Shown here piece after piece: positions 9,335-18,450 of a stretch of 41,557 bases of DNA (the stretch's first letter is position 1; each line of letters starts with the position of its first letter). Below the pieces are notes generated by a model. It ran no database searches, was not told the origin of the DNA, and saw only the letters and a list, made by a program, of their open reading frames with translations. The DNA is from Acidimicrobiia bacterium (lineage in GTDB: Bacteria > Actinomycetota > Acidimicrobiia > IMCC26256 > DASPTH01): positions 1 to 41,557 of the forward strand of contig JBBDHW010000069.1 of the NCBI GenBank assembly GCA_040880805.1, read 5' to 3'. The translations under genes and the position numbers were made by a program.

Positions 9335-9905
9335 GGGTTCCTCCTTGCTCAGAGAGATGCAGAGAGGATGAAGGACGGCCCTGCTCACGCGTCTGCCACT
9401 CCGTCGCACGTTCGGCGCAAATTGCGAAGAGTCGGGTCGTGCGACGCGCGCCAGCTTCAGCGACGTCATGCCAACCATCGCCAGTCGAAGCGGTTGTTCC
9501 ATCGCTCGAGCGCGATGGCCGGGACGCAATTGCGGCAGAGAAGCGGCCCCCGCGCTCACCTCGCGTCTTGTCGCGCATCACGGGAGCAGAGCCGAGCGAC
9601 GCCGGTGGGGAGGTGGGCCCTTGCTTCTCGAGTCGTGAGCAAGGAGTCGCACTCCGAAGAGTGCAAGGGCGTGCGGGTTCTCCGAGAGTTCGGTGAAGGT
9701 GCCTGGAGTTCGGCCTGACATCCTCACAGGGCTCGGTCATGACAGCCACCGAAGGGCGAGACGACGGGCAACTGAACACGTCCGATTGGAGCCGAGAGAT
9801 GACGGCGGTGGTCGTCGGTTCGGGTTTCGGTGCAGCCGCCGGCTCCGCCTCGCGCGAAGTTGTCGCACCCGTCTCGTACGCTTGTGGCCGATTGGTGCCG
9901 GGCGT
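9335..9905. other. Non-coding region upstream of the excisionase/relaxase pair
   Basis: No convincing gene is seen on either strand in about 570 bases. An imperfect palindrome lies at 9499-9518 (CCATCG ... CGATGG around CTCGAG). The stretch is the most likely place for the promoter of the leftward pair and perhaps the oriT, but no nic consensus or iteron series could be recognised. Confidence 0.4.
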
Positions 9906-10091
9906 TCAGGAGGGGGATTTCGTGAAGGCCAGCTCGCGGGCGAGTGCGATGGCGATCGCGGCGAGGGCACGTCCGCGCGCCTCCGCGCAGCACCCGGTCG
10001 GGAGCGAGCGCCACTCCTTCCCGGGGTGGTGGTTACTGGGCGTATCTAACGCGGCCCGGTACGCGGCCACAAGAGCATCGAGGTATGGCAC
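9906..10091 (-). CDS. Small hypothetical protein (61 aa)
   Basis: Not recognised. The frame opens with GTG 10091, preceded by GAGGGG at 6-11 nt, and ends at TGA 9906. The product is mostly helical by composition, with a PYLDALVAAYRAAL start and an Ala-rich segment RALAAIAIALARELAF. Third positions are strongly G/C, as in neighbouring genes. It is divergent from the helicase gene at 10167, with 75 bp between the starts. It could be a small regulator of that operon or part of the relaxase element. It could also be a chance frame. Confidence 0.4.
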   Translation of the reverse strand: MPYLDALVAAYRAALDTPSNHHPGKEWRSLPTGCCAEARGRALAAIAIALARELAFTKSPS

Positions 10092-10166
10092 TGCTTTCCC
10101 CTCGGGATCGGCGGGTTACTCGAGGGGGAAGTGCTCCCCGGACCGTATCCGAGGGGTGTGACGGCC
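10092..10166. promoter_or_regulatory. Divergent promoter region before the defence-like operon
   Basis: These 75 bp separate the leftward small ORF from the helicase ATG. A GGGGAA/TTCCCC-type inverted pair is visible: CTTTCCCCTCGGGATC near 10094-10109 and CGAGGGGGAAG at 10121-10131. Any promoter for the 14-kb operon should lie here or just upstream; no clear -35/-10 pair was found. Confidence 0.35.
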
Positions 10167-13100
10167 ATGCCGGTCGATGTCGAGCGGTTGCAGGAAGATG
10201 CGCGGGTTCGCTTTCCCGGTCGAGCCGAGATCGTGACGCTCGTCAAGGTCAAGACCGGGCCCTTCTGGGAGTTCTTCTTCGAGGGGCCAAGTGGTCCGGG
10301 CAAGGTCGTGCTAGCTGAGTCCGAGCTTGCCGGCATCGAGTTCGTCGAGACGCCGGCCGATCTCCGCTTCGACGGCGACGCAGTTCAGTTCCGCCTGGGT
10401 ATCGAAGCGCGCCGAATCGACATCGCGTTCGCGTACGACATGGCGGCCGTCGCGGTGTCGAACATCCAGCCGCTCCCTCACCAACTCGAAGCGGTATACG
10501 GCTGCTTCCTGCGTGAGCCCCGGCTTCGGTTCTTGCTGGCCGATGATCCGGGCGCGGGCAAGACGATCATGGCGGGGCTCTACATGAAGGAGCTCATCCT
10601 CCGCCGCGCGGGCGATCGCATCCTGGTGGTGACGCCTGCGAACCTGCGGCCTCAATGGGTCCGGGAGCTCGCGGAGCGCTTCCAACTCGATTTTGTGCAG
10701 CTGGGCGCGTCGCACTTCGACGCCAGCCTCACCGAGAATCCGTGGGACCAGTTCGACCGGGTCGTGGTGAGCCGCGATTTCCTGCGCACCGACCGCGCGC
10801 GCGAGTCGTTCGACGCGGCAGAACGCGAGTGGGACCTGGCGGTCATCGACGAGGCGCACGGCTTCACGTTGAGCGTCGATGGGCGCGGCTACATCAAAGA
10901 CCGGACCGAGCGCTATAAGGCCGCCGAAGCGGTCGCGAGGAGCAGCCATCGGCTCGTGCTGATGACGGCCACGCCACACTCCGGTCGCAATCACAGCCTG
11001 TGGGGTCTGTTGCGGCTGCTTGACCTGGACGCGTGGGGCGATCGGTGTCCGACGAAGTTCGAGGTTCCCCAGCAGTCGTTCCGGAAGGTCTCCAAGGAGA
11101 TCATGACCGACATGGCCGGTCAGAAGCTCTTCAAGGACCGTCATCCTCACCGCGTCGAGTATGAACTCGTTGGCGACGAATGGGATCTCTACGAGGCGGT
11201 GACCGATTTCGTCTCGCGCAAGCTGCGCGAGATCCGCGGTGAGTCATCTCGGTCGACTGCCGGCTTCGCGCTCACCACGATGCAACGGCGGGTCGCGTCG
11301 AGCACTCGCGCAATTCGCAGGACCCTCGAACGCAGACTCGCCAACATCGAGAAGGCACTGGAGGACCCCGAGGCTTACCTGCGCAATCGTCGCTCGTTCC
11401 AGGCATCACTTGTGGACGAGGGCGAGGACTTGGACGACCTCGAGGAAGAGGACCGGTGGCTGCGAGAGGAGCGCGCGCTCGAGGAGTGGCTGCCCGACAC
11501 GGTCTACGAGCTGGAGGCGGAGCGCGACGCGCTCGGGCCGCTGCTCACCCGCGCCCAAGAGGTCGAGGCGAAGCGCACCGAGCGCAAGCTCACCGAGCTG
11601 CTCGAGGTTGTGCGCAGCCAGGGGCTCAAGGAGGATCGGCGCAAGCAGCTGCTGATCTTCACCGAGCACAAGGACACGCTCGATTACCTCGTCGAGAACC
11701 TGTCCGGCGAGTTCGAGGTCGCGGTGATCCACGGCCAGATGAAACTTCCCGACCGCATTGCCCAGGAACGGTTCTTCCGCGAGAAGGCGCAGATCATGGT
11801 GGCGACGGAAGCCGCGGGGGAGGGCATCAACCTGCAGTTCTGCCATCTCATGGTCAACTACGACATCCCGTGGAACCCGAACCGGCTCGAGCAGCGCATG
11901 GGTCGTATCCACCGCATCGGTCAGACCCAAGACGTGCACATCTTCAACCTCATCGCCGCCAATACCCGCGAGGGATACGTCCTCAACACGCTCCTCAAGA
12001 AGATGGAGAACATGGGCATCGCGCTCGGCGACAAGGTCTTCGACGTCGTCGGCCTGGCCGTCGCGACGAACCTTCGCGAGCTCATCGAAGCGGTGCTTGC
12101 CGGCGAGCTCACGAAGGAAGAGGCCGTCGAATCGTTCGGCGGAGCTGAGGCCGACCCCGCTACCGTCGCTCGCGCCAACGACCTGCTCGAGAGCGCGCTC
12201 GCCCGCCACCATCTCGACTGGCAGACCGAACGTGATCGGCATTCACGAGCCGAGGAACGTCGGCTTCCACCCACGTACTTCGAGCGGTTCTTCCTCGACG
12301 CGCTCACGTTTTCGGGCGGCAAGGCCAGCCGCCGCCTCGACACCGGCACCGTACGAGTTGATCGCTCGCCGGACACCTTGGTCGCGATGAGTCGCACCGC
12401 GTCGAGTCTCCGCCGCATCGAGCCCGAGTACGCGCGCCTGACCTTCGACAAGTCGGTCGTGAGTCGGGCTCGGCGAGCCGACGAGGAGGCGGGTCTTCCC
12501 GCGGCGGAACTCTGTGGTCCCGGTCATCCGCTCTTCGATGCGCTCGTCAGCTTCGTGATCGATCGCGCGTCCGCGGAACTCGCCAAGGGTGCGGTGTTCT
12601 TCGATCCTGACGCGACTGAGCCCGTCGTGGTCCGGTTCCTCGTCGGCGACGTGGTCGACGGCAACGGCGAGGTTGTGCGGCGTTCGCTCGCGGTGGCGCG
12701 CGTCTCCATCGATGGTCGACCCGAGCGCGGCTCTTCGGCTTCTCTCTACGACGTTATTCCGCCGAACGACGAGATGAGCGCAGCGCCGAGTGAGATCGCA
12801 ACTGTCGCAGCACCGGTGGATGAGGAGCTGGTGATGTGGGCGCGCCAGCATCTCTTCGAGCCCGTGTTCGACGAAGCGAAGGCCGAACGCGAGCATGTCG
12901 CCGCGATCCAGAGTGACTTTCTACGTCGCTCGTTCGGCGCGCTGCTCGCCCAGGCCGACCAGGCGATCATCGCATCCGAAGAAGAGGGCGACCGCGGCGT
13001 GCAAGGCGCGGAAGGTCGGCTCCGGAAGGCCGAGCTCGTGAAGGAGCAGTACGAACTGCGTCGGTCACAGCGCATCGAAGAGACCGAGCGAGGCCGGCGC

Positions 13101-13589
13101 GTCAGCCGCGGTGACGTGACCGTCGTCGGCAGCGCGCTTCTCCTCCCGCTTCCCGACCCGACTGAGTTGGTAAGTGCGACGCCAGCCAGCGGGGAGCATC
13201 TCACTGATGCGGAGGTCGAACACATCGCGGTTCAGGTTGCACGCGAGTACGAGCAGCGACGCGGCGCGACCGTCCGGTCGGTCGAGTCAGACAACGTCGG
13301 CTTCGACCTGTTGTCCCTTCTCGACCTCGAACGTCGATGCATCGAGGTGAAGGGCAGAGCAGGCGTCGGCCGCGTCGAGCTCACCTGGAGCGAGTTCGCG
13401 AAGTGCCAGGAGCTGGGCGATGACTACTGGCTGTACGTCGTGCTCGACTGCGGAACCCCGGCGCCGCGCCTCTATCGGGTGCAGAATCCCGCGCAGGCAC
13501 TCGCAGGCGCGTGGCAGCCTTCTCTCGATGTGCGTTACCGGATCGACCCCGAGCCAGTGATTGAAGCAGCTCGGTCGGCACCAGCCTGA
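10167..13589 (+). CDS. SNF2-family helicase with C-terminal DUF3883 nuclease-like domain
   Basis: This 1140-aa protein is an SF2/SNF2 DNA translocase. ATG 10167 is chosen for the GAGGGG ten bases upstream; GTG 10131 would add 12 residues. The ATPase lobe has Walker A DDPGAGKT (about 126-133), VIDEAH (226-231) and LMTATPHSGR. An acidic coiled-coil-like insert (EDLDDLEEEDRWLREER) separates it from the second lobe, with LLIFTEHKDTLDYL (about 495) and RMGRIHRIGQ (about 578). The C-terminus (about 1020-1115) is DUF3883, with D1047 in GFDLLS and E1060/K1062 in IEVKGR, a PD-(D/E)XK-like arrangement. Related helicases recur in phage-defence loci (DISARM DrmD is also SNF2). Here it heads an operon with a DNA methylase. 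Nuclease activity is inferred. Confidence 0.92.
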   Translation: MPVDVERLQEDARVRFPGRAEIVTLVKVKTGPFWEFFFEGPSGPGKVVLAESELAGIEFVETPADLRFDGDAVQFRLGIEARRIDIAFAYDMAAVAVSNIQPLPHQLEAVYGCFLREPRLRFLLADDPGAGKTIMAGLYMKELILRRAGDRILVVTPANLRPQWVRELAERFQLDFVQLGASHFDASLTENPWDQFDRVVVSRDFLRTDRARESFDAAEREWDLAVIDEAHGFTLSVDGRGYIKDRTERYKAAEAVARSSHRLVLMTATPHSGRNHSLWGLLRLLDLDAWGDRCPTKFEVPQQSFRKVSKEIMTDMAGQKLFKDRHPHRVEYELVGDEWDLYEAVTDFVSRKLREIRGESSRSTAGFALTTMQRRVASSTRAIRRTLERRLANIEKALEDPEAYLRNRRSFQASLVDEGEDLDDLEEEDRWLREERALEEWLPDTVYELEAERDALGPLLTRAQEVEAKRTERKLTELLEVVRSQGLKEDRRKQLLIFTEHKDTLDYLVENLSGEFEVAVIHGQMKLPDRIAQERFFREKAQIMVATEAAGEGINLQFCHLMVNYDIPWNPNRLEQRMGRIHRIGQTQDVHIFNLIAANTREGYVLNTLLKKMENMGIALGDKVFDVVGLAVATNLRELIEAVLAGELTKEEAVESFGGAEADPATVARANDLLESALARHHLDWQTERDRHSRAEERRLPPTYFERFFLDALTFSGGKASRRLDTGTVRVDRSPDTLVAMSRTASSLRRIEPEYARLTFDKSVVSRARRADEEAGLPAAELCGPGHPLFDALVSFVIDRASAELAKGAVFFDPDATEPVVVRFLVGDVVDGNGEVVRRSLAVARVSIDGRPERGSSASLYDVIPPNDEMSAAPSEIATVAAPVDEELVMWARQHLFEPVFDEAKAEREHVAAIQSDFLRRSFGALLAQADQAIIASEEEGDRGVQGAEGRLRKAELVKEQYELRRSQRIEETERGRRVSRGDVTVVGSALLLPLPDPTELVSATPASGEHLTDAEVEHIAVQVAREYEQRRGATVRSVESDNVGFDLLSLLDLERRCIEVKGRAGVGRVELTWSEFAKCQELGDDYWLYVVLDCGTPAPRLYRVQNPAQALAGAWQPSLDVRYRIDPEPVIEAARSAPA

Positions 13590-13611
13590 TCGCGAGGAAA
13601 GGAGGTTGCGG

Positions 13612-13818
13612 ATGACTAGACGACGACGCTGCCACCCCGCGTCGCGGCCTGTAGCGTCTCGCGAGATCGAGGGTCTTGACCATCAGTTCTTCTGGCGCGG
13701 AGTCGAACTCGATCAGCTCCTGGCCGGTGCCAGACCACTCCGCTCGATGAGTGAGCTTCGCATCGAAGGGCTGACGCCTGACGAGGGTGACGCCTTCTTG
13801 AGGGCGATCCGAGGATAG
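13612..13818 (+). CDS. Small hypothetical protein in the defence-like operon (68 aa)
   Basis: Not recognised. ATG 13612 has an ideal AGGAGG six bases upstream and lies 22 bp after the helicase stop. The stop is 9 bp before the ATPase ATG. The product starts with a basic stretch (TRRRRC), then REIEGLDHQFFWRGVELDQLL and a C-terminus ending DEGDAFLRAIRG. It shows no membrane segment or clear DNA-binding motif. Its tight placement between two large genes and its strong ribosome site argue that it is expressed. It could be a small adaptor of the system. Confidence 0.6.
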   Translation: MTRRRRCHPASRPVASREIEGLDHQFFWRGVELDQLLAGARPLRSMSELRIEGLTPDEGDAFLRAIRG

Positions 13819-13827
13819 GTATTCGTG

Positions 13828-15054
13828 ATGCCGACACCAGAAGTTGCGGTAGCGCCCGCGCGCATCGAGAGCATCAGAATCCAGAACTACCGCGTGCTCA
13901 GAGACCTGGAGATGCGGAACCTTACGCCGCTTGCCGTGCTGTTGGGCCCGAATGGCAGCGGGAAGTCGACCGTCTTCGACGTGTTCGCGTTCTTGTCTGA
14001 GTGCTTCACCGTGGGCCTTCGCCGAGCCTGGGACAAGCGAAACCGCTTCAAGGAGCTCCGCAGCCGCGGCGCTGAAGGTCCGATCGTCATCGAGCTGAAG
14101 TATCGCGAGCGTCCCGGGACTGGGCTCATCACCTACCACCTGGCCATCGACGAGACCCGCGCGGGGCCAATCGTCGCCGAGGAGTGGCTGCAATGGCGAC
14201 GCGGCCAGTTCGGGAGACCGTTTCGGTTTCTCGAATTCCAACGCGGTACCGGCAATGTCATCTCGGGTGATCTTCCGGAGATCACCGATCAGCGAGTCAA
14301 CGAGACCTTGGAAGCCCCGGATCTTCTCGCCGTCAACACACTCGGTCAGTTCGCTCGACATCCTCGAGTGAGTGCGTTGCGCCGGTTCATCAGCGGCTGG
14401 TACCTGTCGTACCTCAGTGCTGACAGCACCAGAGGCGTGCCTGAGTCAGGGCCTCAAGAGCACCTGTCGCAGACTGGCGACAACCTGCCGAACGTCATCC
14501 AGTACCTGAAGGAGCAACATCCGGATCGGTTGGCGCACATCCTTGACGTGCTCGCACAGCGGATCCCGCGACTCGAGCGCGTTGATGCAGAACTCCTTGC
14601 CGACGGGCGGCTCCTGTTGCAGATCAAGGACGCGCCGTTCGTCGAGCCCATCCTCGCGAAGTTCGCGTCGGATGGAACGCTCAAGATGCTTGCGTACCTC
14701 ACGATGCTGTACGACCCCGAACCTTCGCCGCTCATCGGAATCGAAGAGCCGGAGAACCAGCTCCATCCGCGGCTGCTCCCGCAGCTCGCCGAAGAATGCC
14801 GGCAAGCAGCGAGCAGGAGCCAACTCCTTGTTACGACCCATTCGCCGTACTTCGTCGATGGCCTCCGTGCCGACGAGCTGTGGGTCTTGTATCGAGCCGA
14901 AGACGGATTCGCCCGCGCGGTTCGCGCGAGCGATATGGAGAAGGTGCGCGACTTCATGGCAGAGGGAGCGCAGCTCGGTGACCTTTGGATGGAGGGGTAC
15001 TTCGACGTGGGCGATCCGCTCACCGCGGCGGGTGGTCCGAGGGTCTCCACCTGA
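13828..15054 (+). CDS. AAA15/OLD-like ATPase (RecF/SMC-type ABC ATPase)
   Basis: This 408-aa protein has SMC/RecF-like ATPase features. Residues 12-24 ([13 protein letters not shown]) are the usual first strand, followed by Walker A GPNGSGKS (40-47), a Walker B region [16 protein letters not shown] (about 302-317) and the His-switch [12 protein letters not shown] (about 333). No Toprim domain is fused at its C-terminus, unlike classic OLD or GajA proteins; instead the next gene encodes a Toprim-like DUF4276 protein and overlaps this stop codon (TGATG). ATG 13828 is preferred over GTG 13825; a GAGG lies about 12 nt upstream. By inference it is the ATPase half of a split OLD-like nuclease. Confidence 0.88.
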   Translation: MPTPEVAVAPARIESIRIQNYRVLRDLEMRNLTPLAVLLGPNGSGKSTVFDVFAFLSECFTVGLRRAWDKRNRFKELRSRGAEGPIVIELKYRERPGTGLITYHLAIDETRAGPIVAEEWLQWRRGQFGRPFRFLEFQRGTGNVISGDLPEITDQRVNETLEAPDLLAVNTLGQFARHPRVSALRRFISGWYLSYLSADSTRGVPESGPQEHLSQTGDNLPNVIQYLKEQHPDRLAHILDVLAQRIPRLERVDAELLADGRLLLQIKDAPFVEPILAKFASDGTLKMLAYLTMLYDPEPSPLIGIEEPENQLHPRLLPQLAEECRQAASRSQLLVTTHSPYFVDGLRADELWVLYRAEDGFARAVRASDMEKVRDFMAEGAQLGDLWMEGYFDVGDPLTAAGGPRVST

Positions 15055-15671
15055 TGTACGTCGAGCTTCTCGTTGAGGAACCATCGGCCGAGGAGGCTCT
15101 CCGCGTGCTCCTTCCGAAGATGCTTGGGGACGAGCACATGTTTGAGATTCACGTGTTCCGAGGGAAGCGCGATCTTCTCGCAAAGCTCCCCGGGCGACTA
15201 CGCGGCTACGCGCGGTGGATCAAACATGCGCACGCCAAGGTAGCTGTGCTCGTCGACGAGGATCGAGAGGATTGCCTGGCGCTGAAGCGGAAGCTGGAGC
15301 GCGCTGCGGCCGACGCGGGCTTGGTCACGAAAAGCAGCGCCGCGCCCGGCGACCCGTTCCTCGTGCTCACACGGTTTGCCGTCGAGGAGCTCGAGGCGTG
15401 GTTCTTCGGTGATTGCGACGCGGTCCGTGCCGCCTACCCGGGCGTGCCGACCACGCTCGAGCAGCGTGCGCCATTCCGCGATCCCGATGCAATCTTGGGC
15501 GGGACCTGGGAGCGCCTCGAAAAGGTGCTGCAGCAGGCTGGCTACCACCGCGGAGGCCTGGCGAAGTCCTTGGCAGCACGCGACATTGCCGCTCACATGG
15601 ACCCCCTCCGGAACAGGTCGCGGAGTTTCCAGCATTTTCATAGCGGCCTGGTCGCACTGGTCTCGGTGTGA
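15054..15671 (+). CDS. DUF4276 family protein (Toprim-like putative nuclease)
   Basis: This 205-aa protein has the DUF4276 pattern. ATG 15054 shares a base with the ATPase stop, so translation is probably coupled. Near the N-terminus is LLVEEPSAEEALRVLLPKML, then AVLVDEDREDCLALKRKLE. The acidic residue in the first and the D-E-D in the second match the E...DxD layout of Toprim folds. The middle has LTRFAVEELEAWFFGD, which is typical of DUF4276. Family members often sit next to AAA15 ATPases, as here. The split ATPase/Toprim pair resembles AbiL/RloAB-type and OLD-type modules, but specific homology was not tested. Its end overlaps the methylase start (GTGA). Confidence 0.85.
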   Translation: MYVELLVEEPSAEEALRVLLPKMLGDEHMFEIHVFRGKRDLLAKLPGRLRGYARWIKHAHAKVAVLVDEDREDCLALKRKLERAAADAGLVTKSSAAPGDPFLVLTRFAVEELEAWFFGDCDAVRAAYPGVPTTLEQRAPFRDPDAILGGTWERLEKVLQQAGYHRGGLAKSLAARDIAAHMDPLRNRSRSFQHFHSGLVALVSV

Positions 15672-18331
15672 CCGCGCGACGGTTGATCGAGGAGGAGCTT
15701 CCGCTTGCGGTGGTAAACGCCGAGTCGGCGCGCGAGAAGTCGCTCCGTCATGGTCACATCTCGACGATGCACCTCTGGTGGGCGCGACGCCCCCTCGCGA
15801 TGAGCCGCGCAGTGGTGTTCGGGACGCTCCTTCCGGACCCCGCCGATCCCGCGCGCCGGAAGGAGATCCTCGACCTTCTTGCGCAGGCGGCGTCGTTCGA
15901 GGCGTCGGTGCAGCCGAGCCGGATCAATCCACTGCGCGAGCTGCTCGCTCATGCCTACCCCGATGGTCCTCCGAAAGTGCTCGATTGCTTCGCGGGTGGC
16001 GGCGCGATTCCGCTCGAGGCGTTGCGGCTCGGCTGTGACGTAACCGCGATGGACCTCAATCCCGTCGCGCACCTCATCGAGAAATGCGTGCTGGAGTACC
16101 CACAGCGCTTCGGCGGAGCCGACGCCATCGGCGCGAATCCGCTCGCCGACGACTTCGTGAAGTGGGCAGGCTGGGTACGCGACCGGGTTGCGCCCGAGCT
16201 CGCGAAGGTGTTTCCCGCCGACGCCAAAGGGCGCCGGCCCGCCGTCTACTTCTGGGCCCGCACCATGACCTGCCCGAACCCGACGTGCAGAGTTCAGATC
16301 CCGCTGCTCTCGTCGTTCTGGCTCGCCAACAGCGCACGGCGCACGGTTTGGGTCGATGCGGAGCCGGTCGATGGTGAGGTGGCGCTGCGTGTGCGCACTG
16401 GCAAGCCGCCGGAGGGGCGCGATCTGTCGGCTGGCACGGTGAAAACAAGTTCGGTCACTTGTCCGAAGTGCGGGACCGCGACCGCCGCCACGGCAGTACG
16501 CGAGTACGGCAAGCGAATCGGCTTCGGTCGCCGTCTCTACGCGGTGCTTGATATCGACGGACGCGAGCGCACGTACCGGGAGCCGCGCGACGATGAGATC
16601 GAAGGCGCCGAGAAGCTCGTGGCCTCGCTGCTTGCGGATCTCGACGAGCTGCCGGATGGCACGACGCCATTGCCTGATGAAGCGATCACGAAGTCGCAGT
16701 TTCGCATTCTCCGCAGCCTCGTGTACGGGATCGACACGTTCCGCGGGCTCTTCAACGACCGCCAGCTCTACGTCCTCGGAATGTTGTGCGAAGCCGTACG
16801 CGCAGTTCACGCCGAGATGCTCGCGGAGGGGATGGAGCCCGAACGCGCCGTCGCGGTCGCGACGTACCTCGGCCTGTGCGTTGACCGCGTTGCGGATTAC
16901 AACTCGTCGTTCTGTAGTTGGCACGTGACGCGCGAGTTGGTCCGCAACACCTTCCCGCGCCAAGCCATCCAGATGATCTGGGACTACGTGGAGATCGATC
17001 CGTTCCAGGACGTGTCGGGCAGCTGGGACGGGGCTGTCCGATGGATCGAGCTCGCGATCCGTCACTGCTCCCAACTGGAAACGGCCGCGTCGATCCAGCG
17101 TGGTGACGCGCAACACCTGCCGTTCGACTCGGCGACCTTCGACGCATTGATCGTTGACCCTCCGTACTACGACGCGATCCAGTACGGCGATCTCTCGGAT
17201 TTCTTCTTCGTTTGGTTGAAGCGAAGTATTGGCGACCTCCATCCCGAGTTGTTCTCGACGCTGCTCACCCCGAAGCAGCAGGAGGTGATCGAGAGTCGAG
17301 CCGACAAGAAGTCGCCCGAGTACATCTCTCACGACGAATTCGAGAGCCGACTACAGCACGCGCTGAACGAGATGGCGCGGGTCGTGAAGCCGGAAGGCGT
17401 TGTCGCGATCGTGTTCGCTCATACGGACGTCGCCGCGTGGGAGCGCCTCCTGCGTGCATTGCGCGCGGCTGACCTCGTCGTGACCACCTCGTGGCCCATG
17501 AGGTCGGAGATGGCTAACCGGAGCACCGCCGCCATCAGCGCGGTGCTGGGATCATCTGTTGTGCTCGTGTGTCGTCCGCAGCGCGCGACGGAGGAAGGAT
17601 TCTATGACGACGTGGTACGCGCACTCGAAGCACGGATCGCGGAGCGGCTCGACGCGTTCGAGGATATGGGTCTCGTCGGCGCCGACTATTTCGTCTCCGC
17701 GATCGGACCTGCGTTCGAGGTCTTCGCCCGGTACGCGCGCATCGTGAAGCTGTCAGGCGAGGAAGTCGATGTTTCCGACCTCATGGTGCTCGCGCGTCAG
17801 GCTGTCGCAAGTCACGCGATGCGTCGGCTCCTTGGCCAAGAGTCGCTTGCCGCGCTGGATCCCGAGTCGCTCTTCTACTTGACGTGGCGTTGGGCCTATC
17901 TGAGCGCAGCGATCCCCGCCGACGAGGCGTACAAGCTGGAGAAGGCCTTCGATGTCGATCTCGGTGCGCTGTCCACCCCGCGGGGGTTCGTGCAGCGAAC
18001 TGGCTCCAACTTCTCGGTGCTCGGCCCGCAGGACCGGAAGGTCATAAGGCTCGGCATGGCACCGTCGCTCGTCGACGTGTTGCACTTGTCCTGCCAACTG
18101 TGGGACGCCGGCCGACGCAAGGAACTGGAAGAGGTCCTGGGCGCGACCGCTATGGGCGTCGAGCCCGGATTCTGGGCCACCGCCCGCGCCCTGGCGGAAG
18201 TGCTCCCCGATGGCAACAAGGAACGCACCATGTTGCTCGGCCTCACCGGCAACCGCGACACGCTCGCAGAAGCTGCGGCGCGCGCGACGACCACAATGGA
18301 ACAGCTCGGACTCGGGCTGGAGGCGCAATGA
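15668..18331 (+). CDS. DUF1156 adenine-specific DNA methyltransferase with Zn-ribbons
   Basis: This 887-aa protein fits COG1743. GTG 15668 overlaps the previous stop by four bases. The N-terminus carries the DUF1156 signature (HISTMHLWWARRPLAMSRA, about 30-48), then the SAM-binding motif DCFAGGGAIPLEALRLG (about 105-121). Two CxxC-type pairs, TCPNPTC (about 201) and TCPKCG (about 263), form the Zn-ribbon. The catalytic motif is DPPY at 497-500, typical of N6-adenine methylases. It would modify host DNA, providing self-marking for the nuclease-like partners in the operon. The DUF1156-DUF499 pair is a recurring partnership in predicted defence loci. No target-recognition domain could be delimited by eye. 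Confidence 0.93.
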   Translation: MTARRLIEEELPLAVVNAESAREKSLRHGHISTMHLWWARRPLAMSRAVVFGTLLPDPADPARRKEILDLLAQAASFEASVQPSRINPLRELLAHAYPDGPPKVLDCFAGGGAIPLEALRLGCDVTAMDLNPVAHLIEKCVLEYPQRFGGADAIGANPLADDFVKWAGWVRDRVAPELAKVFPADAKGRRPAVYFWARTMTCPNPTCRVQIPLLSSFWLANSARRTVWVDAEPVDGEVALRVRTGKPPEGRDLSAGTVKTSSVTCPKCGTATAATAVREYGKRIGFGRRLYAVLDIDGRERTYREPRDDEIEGAEKLVASLLADLDELPDGTTPLPDEAITKSQFRILRSLVYGIDTFRGLFNDRQLYVLGMLCEAVRAVHAEMLAEGMEPERAVAVATYLGLCVDRVADYNSSFCSWHVTRELVRNTFPRQAIQMIWDYVEIDPFQDVSGSWDGAVRWIELAIRHCSQLETAASIQRGDAQHLPFDSATFDALIVDPPYYDAIQYGDLSDFFFVWLKRSIGDLHPELFSTLLTPKQQEVIESRADKKSPEYISHDEFESRLQHALNEMARVVKPEGVVAIVFAHTDVAAWERLLRALRAADLVVTTSWPMRSEMANRSTAAISAVLGSSVVLVCRPQRATEEGFYDDVVRALEARIAERLDAFEDMGLVGADYFVSAIGPAFEVFARYARIVKLSGEEVDVSDLMVLARQAVASHAMRRLLGQESLAALDPESLFYLTWRWAYLSAAIPADEAYKLEKAFDVDLGALSTPRGFVQRTGSNFSVLGPQDRKVIRLGMAPSLVDVLHLSCQLWDAGRRKELEEVLGATAMGVEPGFWATARALAEVLPDGNKERTMLLGLTGNRDTLAEAAARATTTMEQLGLGLEAQ

Positions 18332-18450
18332 GAGACGTCATCGACGGGACGCGGCCGCGTCCGGTGCGGCGCGGTGCCGCTATGACTGGTCTGAACGGCG
18401 AACGAAACGGCGTCCTGTCTGTCCTCGCGATTCTCGAGGAGGCCCCATGA
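18328..18450 (+). CDS. 40-aa ORF coupled between methylase and DUF499 genes
   Basis: Not recognised. The ATG overlaps the methylase stop (ATGA at 18328-18331), and its TGA overlaps the DUF499 start (ATGA at 18447-18450). The frame therefore fills the only gap of the methylase/ATPase pair exactly. The product is short and basic, starts MRDVIDGTRPRPVRRGAA and ends LSVLAILEEAP. It could be a true small subunit. It could also be a coupling ORF that carries ribosomes to the DUF499 start, whose own GAGGAGG lies inside it. The double overlap is the evidence; nothing in the peptide shows a function. Confidence 0.5.
   Translation: MRDVIDGTRPRPVRRGAAMTGLNGERNGVLSVLAILEEAP

Noticed and set aside
9335-9905. 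Origin or oriT with iterons
   Set aside because: Only one imperfect palindrome is visible; no repeated boxes or nic consensus could be pointed to.
15638-17332. Leftward frame of 564 codons opposite the methylase gene
   Set aside because: It is a mirror of strong codon bias in the DUF1156 gene, Arg/Val-rich and without motifs. Other long antisense frames (18693-20390, 33541-35298) are rejected for the same reason.
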